From Tranquillimonas rosea (GTDB lineage Bacteria; Pseudomonadota; Alphaproteobacteria; Rhodobacterales; Rhodobacteraceae): a stretch of 64,000 bases of DNA. The stretch covers positions 310,001-374,000 of the forward strand of contig NZ_FOGU01000004.1 of the NCBI RefSeq assembly GCF_900111315.1. The letters run 5' to 3'. Positions 48,081 to 57,074 of the stretch are shown in pieces. Made by a program: the position numbers and the translations under genes. Below the pieces are notes generated by a model. The model searched no databases. It was not told the DNA's origin and worked only from the letters and a program-made list of their open reading frames with translations. The first letter of the stretch is position 1; each line of letters opens with the position of its first letter.

Positions 48081-49433
48081 TCAGCCCTCCCCGCGGTGCA
48101 GCGCGGCGCCCAGCCCGGTCATCAGCGGCTCGAAGATCGGGAACGACGTGGCGATCGGGCCCGCATCATCCACTGTCACCGGCTGCCGTGCGGCCATGCC
48201 GAGACAGAGGAACGACATGGCGATCCGGTGATCGAGCCGGGCCGCGACGGTCGCGCCGCCGGGCACGCCCCCGGCTCCGCGGCCGGTCACGCGCCACCAG
48301 TCGGCGCCGTCCTCGACGGTGACGCCGCAGGCGCGCAACCCCTCGGCCATCGCGTCGATCCGGTCGCTCTCTTTCACGCGCAGCTCGGCGACGCCGCGCA
48401 TCTCGGTCACGCCCTCGGCACAGGCCGCGACGACAGAGAGGATCGGGTATTCGTCGATCATGCTCGCGGCCCGCTCGGGCGGCACCTCGATGCCCCGGAG
48501 ATCGGGGGAATAGCGGGCGCGCAGGTCCGCCACCGGCTCGCCGCCCTCTTCGCGGGGGTTCACGTAGTCCAGCTGAGCGCCCATCTCGCGCAGCGTCTCG
48601 TAGAGCCCCGCGCGCGTCGGGTTCAGGCCGATATTCGGCACCATCACGTCCGATCCCGGCACGATCAGCGCGGCACAGACCGGAAAAGCGGCAGAGGACG
48701 GGTCGCGTGGCACGGTGATCGTCTGCGCGGCAAGCTCCGGCCGGCCGACCAGCGTGATCTCGCGGCCCTCTTCGGTGTCGCGCACACGCACCTCGGCGCC
48801 GAAGCCCGCCAGCATCCGCTCGGTATGATCGCGCGTCGCCTCGCACTCGGTCACCACCGTCTCGCCCGGCGCGTTGAGCCCGGCCAGCAGCACGGCCGAC
48901 TTGATCTGCGCCGAGGCGACGGGCGTGGCATAGCGCACCGGAACGGGATCGGCGGCGCCGGTCAGCGTGAGCGGCAGGCGACCACCGGAGCGACCGGCGG
49001 ATTGCGCCCCGAACAGCGCCAACGGATCGGTGATGCGTCCCATAGGCCGGCTGCGCAGCGAGGCGTCGCCGGTGAAGGTGGCCGAGACAGGGCTGGTGGC
49101 CATCGCCCCCATGATCAGGCGCACGCCGGTGCCTGAGTTTCCGCAATCGATCACGTCGTCCGGTTCCGCAAAGCCGCCGACGCCGACACCGTGCACCGAC
49201 CAGGCGCCCTCGCCCGTCTGGGCGACCTCGGCCCCGAAGGCGCGCATCGCCTTGGCGGTGTCCAGGACGTCCTGGCCTTCGAGCAGGCCGGTGATACGCG
49301 TCTCGCCCACCGACAGCGCGCCCAGGATCAGCGCACGATGACTGATCGACTTGTCGCCGGGCACCTCTGCGGTGCCCGACAGGCCTTTTCCGGGATGTGC
49401 GGTCATCGGTGTGGGGGTGCCGTGGCCGGACAT
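48081..49433 (-). CDS. aroA: 3-phosphoshikimate 1-carboxyvinyltransferase (class II EPSP synthase)
   Basis: 450 residues from the ATG at 49433 after GGAAAGGGATAC; the extension to 49496 is rejected. All four class II signatures are present: GDKSIS, SAQIKS, RDHTE and NPTR. The phosphoenolpyruvate-site loop reads [14 protein letters not shown], where the well-known CP4 enzyme has Ala in place of the second Gly. The C-terminal [17 protein letters not shown] is intact. It makes EPSP in the shikimate pathway. It is followed leftward by cmk. Confidence 0.96.
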   Translation of the reverse strand: MSGHGTPTPMTAHPGKGLSGTAEVPGDKSISHRALILGALSVGETRITGLLEGQDVLDTAKAMRAFGAEVAQTGEGAWSVHGVGVGGFAEPDDVIDCGNSGTGVRLIMGAMATSPVSATFTGDASLRSRPMGRITDPLALFGAQSAGRSGGRLPLTLTGAADPVPVRYATPVASAQIKSAVLLAGLNAPGETVVTECEATRDHTERMLAGFGAEVRVRDTEEGREITLVGRPELAAQTITVPRDPSSAAFPVCAALIVPGSDVMVPNIGLNPTRAGLYETLREMGAQLDYVNPREEGGEPVADLRARYSPDLRGIEVPPERAASMIDEYPILSVVAACAEGVTEMRGVAELRVKESDRIDAMAEGLRACGVTVEDGADWWRVTGRGAGGVPGGATVAARLDHRIAMSFLCLGMAARQPVTVDDAGPIATSFPIFEPLMTGLGAALHRGEG

Positions 49434-49515
49434 TGTATCCCTTTCCGCCGTCAGAAAAATGCCGGCGGATACTAGCCGTGCGCCGTCGCGGCGCAAGCGG
49501 CAATCCGATCCCGTC

Positions 49516-49593
49516 TCAGAGAACCGAGACGATCGGAAGCAGGAAGAAGACGAACACTAGCAAGGGCAGGAATCGTCTGAGTTGCGTCGACAT
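49516..49593 (-). CDS. Possible 25-residue membrane peptide
   Basis: ATG 49593 to TGA 49516 encodes [19 protein letters not shown] then PIVSVL: a short basic N-terminus and a single hydrophobic helix, typical of genuine small membrane proteins. CAGGTGTCAC precedes the start. It lies alone in the 285-base gap between aroA and trmB. It is below the size of routine calls; nothing else supports it. Confidence 0.35.
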   Translation of the reverse strand: MSTQLRRFLPLLVFVFFLLPIVSVL

Positions 49594-49718
49594 GTGACAC
49601 CTGGATCAAAAAGGGTTTTGGCAGCAATGACACGAGCTTGCACCGTGTTCTTGCGGCGCGCCAGTCTGGAAAACGTGACCGGCGCCGCCTTGGGCACCCT
49701 TTCGCCTATTTGGCAGGC

Positions 49719-50432
49719 TCAGATCCGACGGAACGTAAGATAATGCGGCACCCTGCCCTCGCGCAGCGCCTTCTGTTCATAGCGAGTGGACAGCCAGTCG
49801 TCCCAGGGATGCCGCCAGTCGTCCGGGCCCTCGGCCAGCCACCGGAATCCGTGGCGCGGCACCTGTTCGAGGGTCTGTCGGACATAGTCGGGAATGTCGG
49901 TCGCCACGCGCAGCTCGGCGCCGGGCCGCAGCACGCGGCTCAGCGGTTCGAGGTGCTCGGGCGTCACGAAGCGGCGGCGGTGGTGCTTCTTCTTGGGCCA
50001 CGGATCGGGATAGAGCAGGAACGCCCGGTCGATCGAGCCCTCGGGCAGGACGTCGAACAGGTCCCGCACATCGCCCGGATGGATCGCCACGTTGCCCACG
50101 TCGGCCTTGCGGATCTTGGACAGCAGCATCGCGACGCCGTTGATGTAGGGCTCGCACCCGATGATGCCGGCGTCGGGATTGGCCGCCGCCTGGTGCACCA
50201 TGTGCTCGCCCCCGCCAAAGCCGATCTCGAGCCAGACGGGCTTTCCGCCGAACAGCGCGTGCAGGTCCAGCGGTGTCCGCGCGGGGTTCTCGTCCCAGTC
50301 CACGGGCCCCGGAGACAGATCCAGAAGCTCGGTGTCCAGCGCCTCCTTCTGGCCGGGCCGCAGCCCCTTGCCCTTGCGCCGTCCGTAGAAGTTGCGCCAC
50401 GGCGCGCCGTCGTTGTGTCTGCCCTCGGTCAT
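49719..50432 (-). CDS. trmB: tRNA (guanine-N7-)-methyltransferase
   Basis: 237 residues. The SAM loop is LEIGFGGGEHMVHQAAANP; tRNA-binding and catalytic motifs are FLLYPDPWPKKKHHRRRFV and TDIPDYVRQTLEQ, with the C-terminal RYEQKALREGR. The N-terminus FYGRRKGKGLRPGQ is standard. It makes m7G46. It ends the leftward group downstream of lnt, 44 bases away. Confidence 0.97.
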   Translation of the reverse strand: MTEGRHNDGAPWRNFYGRRKGKGLRPGQKEALDTELLDLSPGPVDWDENPARTPLDLHALFGGKPVWLEIGFGGGEHMVHQAAANPDAGIIGCEPYINGVAMLLSKIRKADVGNVAIHPGDVRDLFDVLPEGSIDRAFLLYPDPWPKKKHHRRRFVTPEHLEPLSRVLRPGAELRVATDIPDYVRQTLEQVPRHGFRWLAEGPDDWRHPWDDWLSTRYEQKALREGRVPHYLTFRRI

Positions 50433-50475
50433 GGAGGCGGGACATGCCGCCCGACGCGCCGGGGGTCAAGCGCCC

Positions 50476-52008
50476 TCATGCGCGGCGGCGCACCAGCGCC
50501 AGCCCGCCCGCCGCCAGCAGGAGCAGCGCGATGAGCGGCCAATCCCCGCTGCGGGCGTAGGGCGTGGGCGGCAGCGGCTGCGGCAGGCGCACGTCGCGGT
50601 ATCCGGCCTCTCCCAGCGGGATTTGGTCGGACACCGCGCCGGTGGCGTCGATTACGGCGGAAATGCCGGTATTCGCCACCCGCAGCATCGGCAGCCCCTG
50701 CTCGGCCGCACGGAAGCGCGCCTGCGCCAAGTGCTGCTGCGGGCCGGCAAAGGTGCCGAACCACGCGTCGTTCGTCAGTTGCAGCATCCAGTCCGCCCGG
50801 CGCGGCGCCCCCGCGACGTCGCGCGGAAAGATCGCCTCGTAGCAGATCAGCGGCAGCACGTCGCCGAGCCCGCCGCCGAGGTCCAGGACCTGCGGGCCCG
50901 GCCCCGGCGAGAAGCCGAACCCGTCATCGGCGGCAAAGCTCGGCAGGCCGATCCAGCTGCCGAGCGAACCGAGCGGCACGTATTCTCCGAACGGGACGAG
51001 GTGATGCTTGTCGTACCGCGCCGTGATCCGCCCCGACGGACCCAGGACGAACGCGCTGTTGAAATAGCGCCGCCCGTCGGTCCGCTGCGCACCGAGGATG
51101 ACCGGCCGGTCGCCGGCCGCCTCGGCGATACGCTCGAAGGCGGGATGCCCGGCCTCGGCGAGATACGGGATCGCCGTCTCGGGCCAGATCACAAGCTCGG
51201 GGTTCCCCGGCTGTGCGGTGAAGTCCAGCTGCCGCCGGAAGAAGACCGGCGCGCGCTCTCGGTCCCATTTCTCATCCTGCGGCGCGTTGGGCTGCACGAG
51301 ACGGATCAGCGGGGCGTCGGCGGCGGGCTGAGGCGGCACCGGTGCGACCAGGCGGCTTAATCCCACCGGCGCGGTCCATGCGGCGGCCAGTGCGACGGCG
51401 CCGGCACCCGCGGCGACAGCCGGCGACGGCGCGCGGTTGACCGCGGCATGAACGATCGCGGCCAGCACCAGCGTCATCAGCGTCACGCCGAACGGCCCGA
51501 TCCACCCGGCCAGCGGCAGGGCGCCGCTGTCGCTCCAGACATAGCCGGGCATCGCCCAGGGAAAACCGGTCAGCACCTTGGCCCTTGCGACCTCGGCCAG
51601 CGTCATGGCCACGACCCACGCCGCCGAAAGACGCCAGCCCCCGCGTGCCAGCGCCCGCGCGGCGGCAAAGGCGGCCGTCCAGAACAGGGCGAAACCGGTG
51701 GCCGAAAAGAACAGCCCGAACGGCGCCATCCAGCCGTGGCGCTGCACGTCCACCAGGAAGGGCTCGACGATCCAGTGCAGGGTGGTGGCGAAATAGCCGG
51801 TCCCGATGGCGAACCCGACCCACGCCGCCCGGCGCACGGTGCCCGCCCGGTGCAGAAGCCCGAGCGCCACCGCGAAGGCCGCGATGGCCAAGGGGATCAA
51901 CCCGAACGGCGCCTGCCCCAGCCCGGCGACCGCCCCGCACGCGATGGCGACCGCGAAGCGCGCTCCCGCCAGTCGGCGTGCCGGCCGCACAGCGGCCGTG
52001 TCACTCAT
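50476..52008 (-). CDS. lnt: Apolipoprotein N-acyltransferase
   Basis: 510 residues. An N-terminal membrane half (several helices to about residue 210) precedes a nitrilase domain. The catalytic triad is visible: Glu in LVIWPETAIPYL, Lys in ARYDKHHLVPFGEYVP and Cys in VLPLICYEAIFPRD. A last helix (ALLLLAAGGLALV) closes the protein. It adds the third acyl chain to lipoproteins. It overlaps the CBS-domain gene by 8 bases, consistent with the phoH-ybeY-corC-lnt operon. Confidence 0.97.
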   Translation of the reverse strand: MSDTAAVRPARRLAGARFAVAIACGAVAGLGQAPFGLIPLAIAAFAVALGLLHRAGTVRRAAWVGFAIGTGYFATTLHWIVEPFLVDVQRHGWMAPFGLFFSATGFALFWTAAFAAARALARGGWRLSAAWVVAMTLAEVARAKVLTGFPWAMPGYVWSDSGALPLAGWIGPFGVTLMTLVLAAIVHAAVNRAPSPAVAAGAGAVALAAAWTAPVGLSRLVAPVPPQPAADAPLIRLVQPNAPQDEKWDRERAPVFFRRQLDFTAQPGNPELVIWPETAIPYLAEAGHPAFERIAEAAGDRPVILGAQRTDGRRYFNSAFVLGPSGRITARYDKHHLVPFGEYVPLGSLGSWIGLPSFAADDGFGFSPGPGPQVLDLGGGLGDVLPLICYEAIFPRDVAGAPRRADWMLQLTNDAWFGTFAGPQQHLAQARFRAAEQGLPMLRVANTGISAVIDATGAVSDQIPLGEAGYRDVRLPQPLPPTPYARSGDWPLIALLLLAAGGLALVRRRA

Positions 52009-52888
52009 CCGCGGGCTTCGGCAACCGCACCCGGACGCGCTTGATCCGGCGCGGATCGGCGTCGACGATCTCGAACTCGGCGCCCGAGGGATGCGGGATC
52101 ACCTCGCCGCGGGCAGGAAGACGTCCCGTCAGCATGACGACGGCCCCGCCGAGCGTGTCGATCTCTTCCTCGTCCTCGGCATCCACCAGGCGAAGGCCGA
52201 TCTCGGTCTCGAACTCTTCCAGCGGGGTCCGCGCCGACGCCAGGTAGCAGCCGGGGCTTTCCTCGGTGAAGTGCTTGTCCTCGTCGGTATCGTGCTCGTC
52301 CTCGATCTCGCCCACGACCTGCTCGATCAGGTCCTCGATCGTGACCAGCCCGTCGACACCGCCGTATTCGTCGATCACCAGCGCCATGTGCATACGGTCG
52401 TTCTGCATCTTCTGCATCAGAACACCGATCGGCATCGACGGCGGGGCGTAGATCAGCGGGCGCAGCATCGTCGGAAGATCGAGCTCGGCAGTATGGCCGT
52501 TGAAGCCATGCTGCAGGGCGAAATCCTTGAGGTGCACCATCCCGATCGGGTGGTCGAGGGATTCGCGATACACCGGCAGGCGGGTCAGACCGCTGTCACG
52601 GAATACCTGGACGAGTTCATCCCGCTCGATCTCTTCGGGCACCGAGACAATCTCGATCCGGGGGATCGCGACGTCCTCGACCCGCATGTTGCGCAGATTG
52701 GCCAGGCCGGGCATCCCCGAGGCCGCGGCATCGCGCCCGTTTGTAAAGATCAACGGCTGGCTGGGATCGTTCGGCGAAAACGCTTCGAATATGCGACCGA
52801 AGAAGCCGCGATTTTGCGAAGGGTCGTCGCTACTCTCGTCCTCGACGTCATCGGTTCCACGGGACACGCCCGCTTCGGCGTCGGTCAT
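52001..52888 (-). CDS. CorC/HlyC-like CBS and transporter-associated-domain protein
   Basis: 295 residues with no membrane segment. Two CBS motifs (about 75-205): MRVEDVAIPRIEIVSVPEEIE and YAPPSMPIGVLMQKMQNDRMHM, with IDEYGGVDGLVTIEDLIEQVVG. The CorC_HlyC domain is at the C-terminal end (LEEFETEIGLRLVDAEDEEEI, then GEVIPHPSGAEFEIVDADPRRIKR). It is named for magnesium/cobalt efflux in enterics, but the exact role is uncertain. It lies between ybeY and lnt. Confidence 0.9.
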   Translation of the reverse strand: MTDAEAGVSRGTDDVEDESSDDPSQNRGFFGRIFEAFSPNDPSQPLIFTNGRDAAASGMPGLANLRNMRVEDVAIPRIEIVSVPEEIERDELVQVFRDSGLTRLPVYRESLDHPIGMVHLKDFALQHGFNGHTAELDLPTMLRPLIYAPPSMPIGVLMQKMQNDRMHMALVIDEYGGVDGLVTIEDLIEQVVGEIEDEHDTDEDKHFTEESPGCYLASARTPLEEFETEIGLRLVDAEDEEEIDTLGGAVVMLTGRLPARGEVIPHPSGAEFEIVDADPRRIKRVRVRLPKPADE

Positions 52889-52925
52889 TGCACCTTTCCA
52901 TCAGTTTCGCGCCCGCACGGGCACA

Positions 52926-53453
52926 TCATTTCGAATATGGGTCCGGAAGGCCGAGGGTGGCAAGTACCTCGACCTCCAATCTTTCCATGAGATCGGCATC
53001 CGCATCGGTTTCGTGGTCATATCCGAGCAGATGGAGCATCGCGTGCACGAGAAGATGTCTAACGTGATCCGCCACCGGCATACAAACGGCGTCCGCCTCG
53101 GCAAGGCAGGTGTCGTACGAGATCGCGATATCGCCCAGCTCCGGATCGCCATCTTGCTCGGGCGGCTCGGGCACGGCGCCGGCGGTCTCGGGCGCGCGCT
53201 CTTCCGACGGCCACGACAGCACGTTGGTGGCCTTTCCCTTGCCCCGGAACGTCTCGTTGAGCGACGCGATGCGGGCGTCGTCGCAGCCCAGCACGCTGAT
53301 CTCCCACGCGCCCGGCAGGTCCAGATGCGCGAATGCCGCCGCCGCCGCCTCGCAGGCAAGCGCCGGCAGGTCGATACCCTCCCAGCGCTCGTCCTCGATC
53401 ACGCAGTCGACGAAGGGCGCGTCGGACACTGGATCAGGACTGGTTCGAATCAT
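52926..53453 (-). CDS. ybeY: Endoribonuclease YbeY (rRNA maturation factor)
   Basis: 175 residues from the ATG at 53453, overlapping the phoH 3' end by 20 bases. The zinc site H-x3-H-x5-H is in HLLVHAMLHLLGYDH, and the strand motif LNETFRGKGKATNVLSWPSEE matches the family. It acts in 16S rRNA 3'-end processing and quality control. Confidence 0.97.
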   Translation of the reverse strand: MIRTSPDPVSDAPFVDCVIEDERWEGIDLPALACEAAAAAFAHLDLPGAWEISVLGCDDARIASLNETFRGKGKATNVLSWPSEERAPETAGAVPEPPEQDGDPELGDIAISYDTCLAEADAVCMPVADHVRHLLVHAMLHLLGYDHETDADADLMERLEVEVLATLGLPDPYSK

Positions 53454-54444
53454 ATGCCTCGATGATTTTGGCGACGAGCGGATGGCGGACCACGTCACGA
53501 GCCGTGAAGTAGTTGAACGAGATCGCGTCGATCCCGCGCAGCAGCCGTTCCGCGTCGGACAGACCGCTCTGCATCCCGCGCGGCAGGTCGACCTGGCTGC
53601 GGTCGCCGGTGACGACCATGCGGCTGCCCTCGCCTAAGCGCGTCAGGAACATCTTCATCTGCATCGCGCTGGCGTTCTGCGCCTCGTCGAGCACGACGAA
53701 CGCGTTCGACAGTGTCCGCCCCCGCATGAAGGCGAGCGGCGCGATCTCGATCTTCTTTTCCTCCATCAGCTTGCCGAGCTGCTTGCCGGGAAGGAAATCA
53801 TGCAGCGAGTCGTAGAGCGGCTGCATGTAGGGATCGACTTTCTCCTTCATGTCACCGGGCAGGAAGCCCAGCCGCTCGCCCGCCTCGACGGCGGGGCGCG
53901 ACAGGAGGATCTTCTCGACCTGCCCCGACAGGAACATCGACACGCCCACAGCCACCGCGAGATAGGTCTTGCCGGTCCCCGCCGGGCCGATGCCGAAGGC
54001 CATCTCGTTGCGGAAGAGCGACTGGACATAGGCCTTCTGCGCCTCGGTCCGCGGCTCGACCGGCTTCTTGCGGGTCTTGATCTCGATGCGTCCGCCCTGG
54101 AACAGTTCCATCTGGTCCCCGTCGCGCAGGCCCGTGTTGTCCGGTGCGCCGCCCATCCGAATCTCGCCGTCGATATCGCCGGATTCGACGTCCCGGCCGG
54201 ATTCCAGCCTTGCATAGAGTTGCTGAAGCACGCTGGCGGCCTGCGCGCGGCTCGCCTCGTCCCCGATCACCGCCAACAGGTTGCCCCGACGGATGATCTG
54301 CACGGCCAGCTGATGTTCGATCTGGGCCAGGTTGCGATCGAATTCTCCACATAGGTCGATCAGCAAGCGGTTGTCGGGAAATTCCAGAAGGGTCTCGTGG
54401 ACCTCATCCGAAGGGGTCGCGGGAGTCAGAGCGCTTATGCCCAA
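53434..54444 (-). CDS. phoH: PhoH-family ATPase
   Basis: 336 residues. No ATG exists near the front; I start at the TTG at 54444 because AAGGAG stands seven bases before it and the product then begins with the family-like GISALTPATPSDEVHETLL. A TTG at 54486 lacks such a site. The nucleotide motifs are FGIGPAGTGKTYLAVAVGV (Walker A) and AFVVLDEAQNASAMQMKMFL (Walker B), then GSRMVVTGDRSQVDLPRG. It is predicted to be an RNA-acting ATPase and is the first gene of the phoH-ybeY-corC-lnt operon. Confidence 0.95.
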   Translation of the reverse strand: MGISALTPATPSDEVHETLLEFPDNRLLIDLCGEFDRNLAQIEHQLAVQIIRRGNLLAVIGDEASRAQAASVLQQLYARLESGRDVESGDIDGEIRMGGAPDNTGLRDGDQMELFQGGRIEIKTRKKPVEPRTEAQKAYVQSLFRNEMAFGIGPAGTGKTYLAVAVGVSMFLSGQVEKILLSRPAVEAGERLGFLPGDMKEKVDPYMQPLYDSLHDFLPGKQLGKLMEEKKIEIAPLAFMRGRTLSNAFVVLDEAQNASAMQMKMFLTRLGEGSRMVVTGDRSQVDLPRGMQSGLSDAERLLRGIDAISFNYFTARDVVRHPLVAKIIEAYDSNQS

Positions 54445-54551
54445 GAAATGCTCCTTGCCAGAGTGCCTGATACAAGATCGTGCCAACTCGCCCCGAGGCG
54501 CGCAAGCGTTTGCTGCGCCACGTCACCGAATTATCACGTGCCTTGCCCCCT

Positions 54552-54587
54552 AAAGAGAAGGGCCGGCCCGGTGGTTCCGGCCGGCCC
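54552..54587 (-). terminator. Intrinsic terminator after the small lipoprotein gene
   Basis: GGGCCGGCC and GGCCGGCCC (54560-54568 and 54579-54587) form a 9-bp stem; on the minus strand it is followed by TTCTCTTT. It lies 24 bases after the stop at 54612 and insulates phoH. Confidence 0.75.
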
Positions 54588-54611
54588 GTCAATGTCTCGT
54601 GCGGAACGGTC

Positions 54612-54911
54612 CTACATCGGGTCCGCGACGGGCGATCCGCTGTGATACGGCCCCACGACGGTATTCGGCGCGCCGGCGCCCGAACAGACCGGCTTGCCGT
54701 CGCGGTCGAGGCGAACGCCCTGATACCCCTCGATCCCGTCGTCGATGCGCCAGTGGTCGCAGCCGTTCGGATCGATCCAGATGCCGCCCTTGAGCTGGCT
54801 GAGGTCCTTGGAATCGAGGCCCCGGTCGATGGACTGGTCGACCTTGGTGCCGTCGCAGGCCGCGAGAGCGCCCGCAAGCGCCAGTGCGGCGCCGAACTTG
54901 ATGAGTGTCAT
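54612..54911 (-). CDS. Small lipoprotein with GIW-GC-W-DDG-EGY-RDGKPVC module
   Basis: 99 residues from the ATG at 54911. MTLIKFGAALALAGALAAC is a lipoprotein signal (lipobox LAAC). The mature part has a 34-residue module (about 44-77): GIWIDPNGC, W, DDG, EGY and RDGKPVC, with two Cys that could pair. The same module, 21 of 34 identical without gaps, occurs in the OmpA-like protein encoded 10 bases upstream. The pair are probably co-transcribed and exported together. Function unknown. Confidence 0.8.
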   Translation of the reverse strand: MTLIKFGAALALAGALAACDGTKVDQSIDRGLDSKDLSQLKGGIWIDPNGCDHWRIDDGIEGYQGVRLDRDGKPVCSGAGAPNTVVGPYHSGSPVADPM

Positions 54912-54921
54912 GGCAGGCTCC

Positions 54922-55473
54922 TCAGCGCGCGCAGATGATTTCGACGCGGCGGTTCTGCTGCATCCCGGCCGCGGTCTGATTCGTGGCGCGCGGCTGCCGT
55001 TCGCCGTAGCCCCGGACATCGGTGATCCGAGCCCCGACGGACCGTCCGATCTCGGCCACCGCCGCCGCCCGCGCATGGGACAGGCGCATGTTGTAGGCAT
55101 CGCTCGCCCGACTGTCGGTGTGGCCCACCACGACATACGAGGCCGACCCGTCCTGACGGAAGAATTGCTGCAGACGCCGGCGCCCCTCCGCTCCCACGCG
55201 GGCGCTGTCGGTGGCGAACAGTTGGTCGCCCTCCATCACCGCGCAGGTGTCGAGTTGCCGGCAGACCGGCTTGCCGTCGCGGGTGAGATGCGGACTCATG
55301 TAGCCCTCCCAGCCGTCGTCCGCGACCCAGTACTCGCACCCGTCGGGCGATACCCAAATACCTGGAATGGCGGTCTCCTGCGCTGTCGCCGAACCTGCGA
55401 GGACCGAAAACGCGGCGGCAGCGGCGCCGCCGCTCAGCATGGCCCGCACCGCCTGCGAAATCCTGCGTATCAC
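54922..55473 (-). CDS. OmpA-family peptidoglycan-binding protein with the same Cys module
   Basis: 183 residues from a GTG at 55473 with TAAGGAG seven bases before it; this gives a proper signal peptide (IRRISQAVRAMLSGG, cut after ATAQ-like site). The module GIWVSPDGC-W-DDG-EGY-RDGKPVC is at about 38-71. The OmpA C-terminal domain follows (about 85-183): LFATDSARVGAEGRRRLQQF, VVGHTDSRASDAYNMRLSHARA and GYGERQPRATNQTAAGMQQNRRVEI, carrying the Asp and Arg that hold diaminopimelate. It anchors to peptidoglycan in the periplasm. Confidence 0.88.
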   Translation of the reverse strand: MIRRISQAVRAMLSGGAAAAAFSVLAGSATAQETAIPGIWVSPDGCEYWVADDGWEGYMSPHLTRDGKPVCRQLDTCAVMEGDQLFATDSARVGAEGRRRLQQFFRQDGSASYVVVGHTDSRASDAYNMRLSHARAAAVAEIGRSVGARITDVRGYGERQPRATNQTAAGMQQNRRVEIICAR

Positions 55474-55558
55474 TGCCTGCTCCTTACGACTCTCCACAAA
55501 ACGCCTCTCGGCGGGGCGGGGAGTGTCGGCCGGTCCCTGAATTGACAACGAACGGCCG

Positions 55559-55596
55559 AAAAAGGCGGGCCGGCCGGAAACAATCCCGACCGGTCC
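55559..55596 (-). terminator. Intrinsic terminator of miaB
   Basis: On the minus strand GGACCGGTCGGG folds back on CCGGCCGGCCC and is followed by GCCTTTTT (55563-55559). It lies 37 bases after the miaB stop. Confidence 0.75.
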
Positions 55597-55632
55597 GTCA
55601 CGTTGTTCGGAAACGGCGGTGCAGTCCGCGGC

Positions 55633-56940
55633 TCAGACCAGTTCGCCGGCCAGCGAGTTCGGCGCGCTCTCGACGATTCTCACGCGGCGAAGGTCACCCT
55701 TGGCGATCTCTGGGTCGGTGACGTGCACGGCGTGGAGATACTCGGACTTGCCGGTCATCTGGCCGGGCATCCGCCCCGCCCGCTCGAACAGGACCTTCAC
55801 CTCCTGCCCCACCATCGCGTCCTGGATCTCGCGCTGCTGCCGGTTCAGCAGGGCCTGCAGCCGCTGCAGCCGGTCGTCCGCCTCGGCGGCGGGGACCGTC
55901 GCCCGCTCAGCCGCCGGCGTGCCCGGCCGGGCCGAGTACTTGAAGGAATAGCATTGTCCGTACCGGACCTCCTCGACCAGGGCCATGGTCGCGGCGAAAT
56001 CCTCTTCGGTCTCGCCGGGAAAGCCGACGATGAAATCCCCAGACAGCAACAGGTCCGGCCGCGCGGCCCTCAGCCGCTCGATCAGGCGGACATAGCTCTC
56101 GGCGGTATGCTTGCGGTTCATCGCCTTCAGCACACGGTCGCTGCCCGCCTGCACGGGGAGGTGCAGATAGGGCATCAGCTTCTCGACCTCGCCATGCGCG
56201 GCGATCAGGTCGTCGTCCATGTCGTTGGGATGCGAGGTGGTGAACCGGATGCGGTCCAGCCCGTCGATCCCGGCCAGATCCCGGATCAGCCCGGCCAACC
56301 CGCCGTCATGTCCGTGATAGGCGTTCACGTTCTGCCCGAGCAGCGTGATCTCGCGCACGCCGCGCTCGACGAGGTCGCGCGCCTCGGTCATCACCTGCGC
56401 CGCCGGGCGGCTGACCTCGGCACCGCGGGTATAGGGAACGACGCAGAACGCGCAGAACTTGTCACAGCCCTCCTGCACCGTCAGGAAGGCCGTAGGCCCC
56501 CGCGCGGTCTTGGGGCGCGACTTCAGCGCGGCGAACTTGTCCTCCTCGGGAAAGTCTGTGTCGAGCGCCTTGGTCCCGCCGCCCGAGGCTTCGGCCAGCG
56601 CGGGCAGCCGGTGATAGCTCTGCGGTCCCACCACCATGTCGACCATCGGCTGACGGCGCACGATCTCCTCGCCCTCGGCCTGGGCGACGCATCCGGCCAC
56701 GCCGATCTTGAGGTCCGGCTTGGCGGCCTTCAGCCCCTTGAATCGCCCCAGCTCGGAATAGACCTTCTCGGCCGCCTTCTCGCGGATGTGGCAGGTGTTC
56801 AGCAGGATCATGTCCGCATCGTCGGGGCTGTCCGTCTGCACGTAGCCCTGCCCGCCCATGGCCTCGGCCATGCGCTCGCTGTCATAGACGTTCATCTGAC
56901 AGCCATAGGTCTTGATGTAGAGCTTCTTCGCCTCGGCCAT
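55633..56940 (-). CDS. miaB: tRNA-2-methylthio-N6-dimethylallyladenosine synthase
   Basis: 435 residues from the ATG at 56940; the frame stays open far upstream but without conserved sequence. The N-terminal cluster cysteines are in [23 protein letters not shown] and GVAGCVAQ. The radical SAM cluster is [17 protein letters not shown] (C-x3-C-x2-C). A TRAM domain closes the protein ([21 protein letters not shown]). It methylthiolates A37 of tRNAs reading U-starting codons. Confidence 0.97.
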   Translation of the reverse strand: MAEAKKLYIKTYGCQMNVYDSERMAEAMGGQGYVQTDSPDDADMILLNTCHIREKAAEKVYSELGRFKGLKAAKPDLKIGVAGCVAQAEGEEIVRRQPMVDMVVGPQSYHRLPALAEASGGGTKALDTDFPEEDKFAALKSRPKTARGPTAFLTVQEGCDKFCAFCVVPYTRGAEVSRPAAQVMTEARDLVERGVREITLLGQNVNAYHGHDGGLAGLIRDLAGIDGLDRIRFTTSHPNDMDDDLIAAHGEVEKLMPYLHLPVQAGSDRVLKAMNRKHTAESYVRLIERLRAARPDLLLSGDFIVGFPGETEEDFAATMALVEEVRYGQCYSFKYSARPGTPAAERATVPAAEADDRLQRLQALLNRQQREIQDAMVGQEVKVLFERAGRMPGQMTGKSEYLHAVHVTDPEIAKGDLRRVRIVESAPNSLAGELV

Positions 56941-57074
56941 GTCGGCGCCTCTCGCATCCGGGTGGGAACGAGCGCGGCTTCTACCGTGCGCGCGCCCGTT
57001 CCGCAACGCTTGCGGCCGCGCCGCATTTGCCGGACCTTGCCGGCCGAGCCGCGCCCGACCCCGGAGACCGCCCC

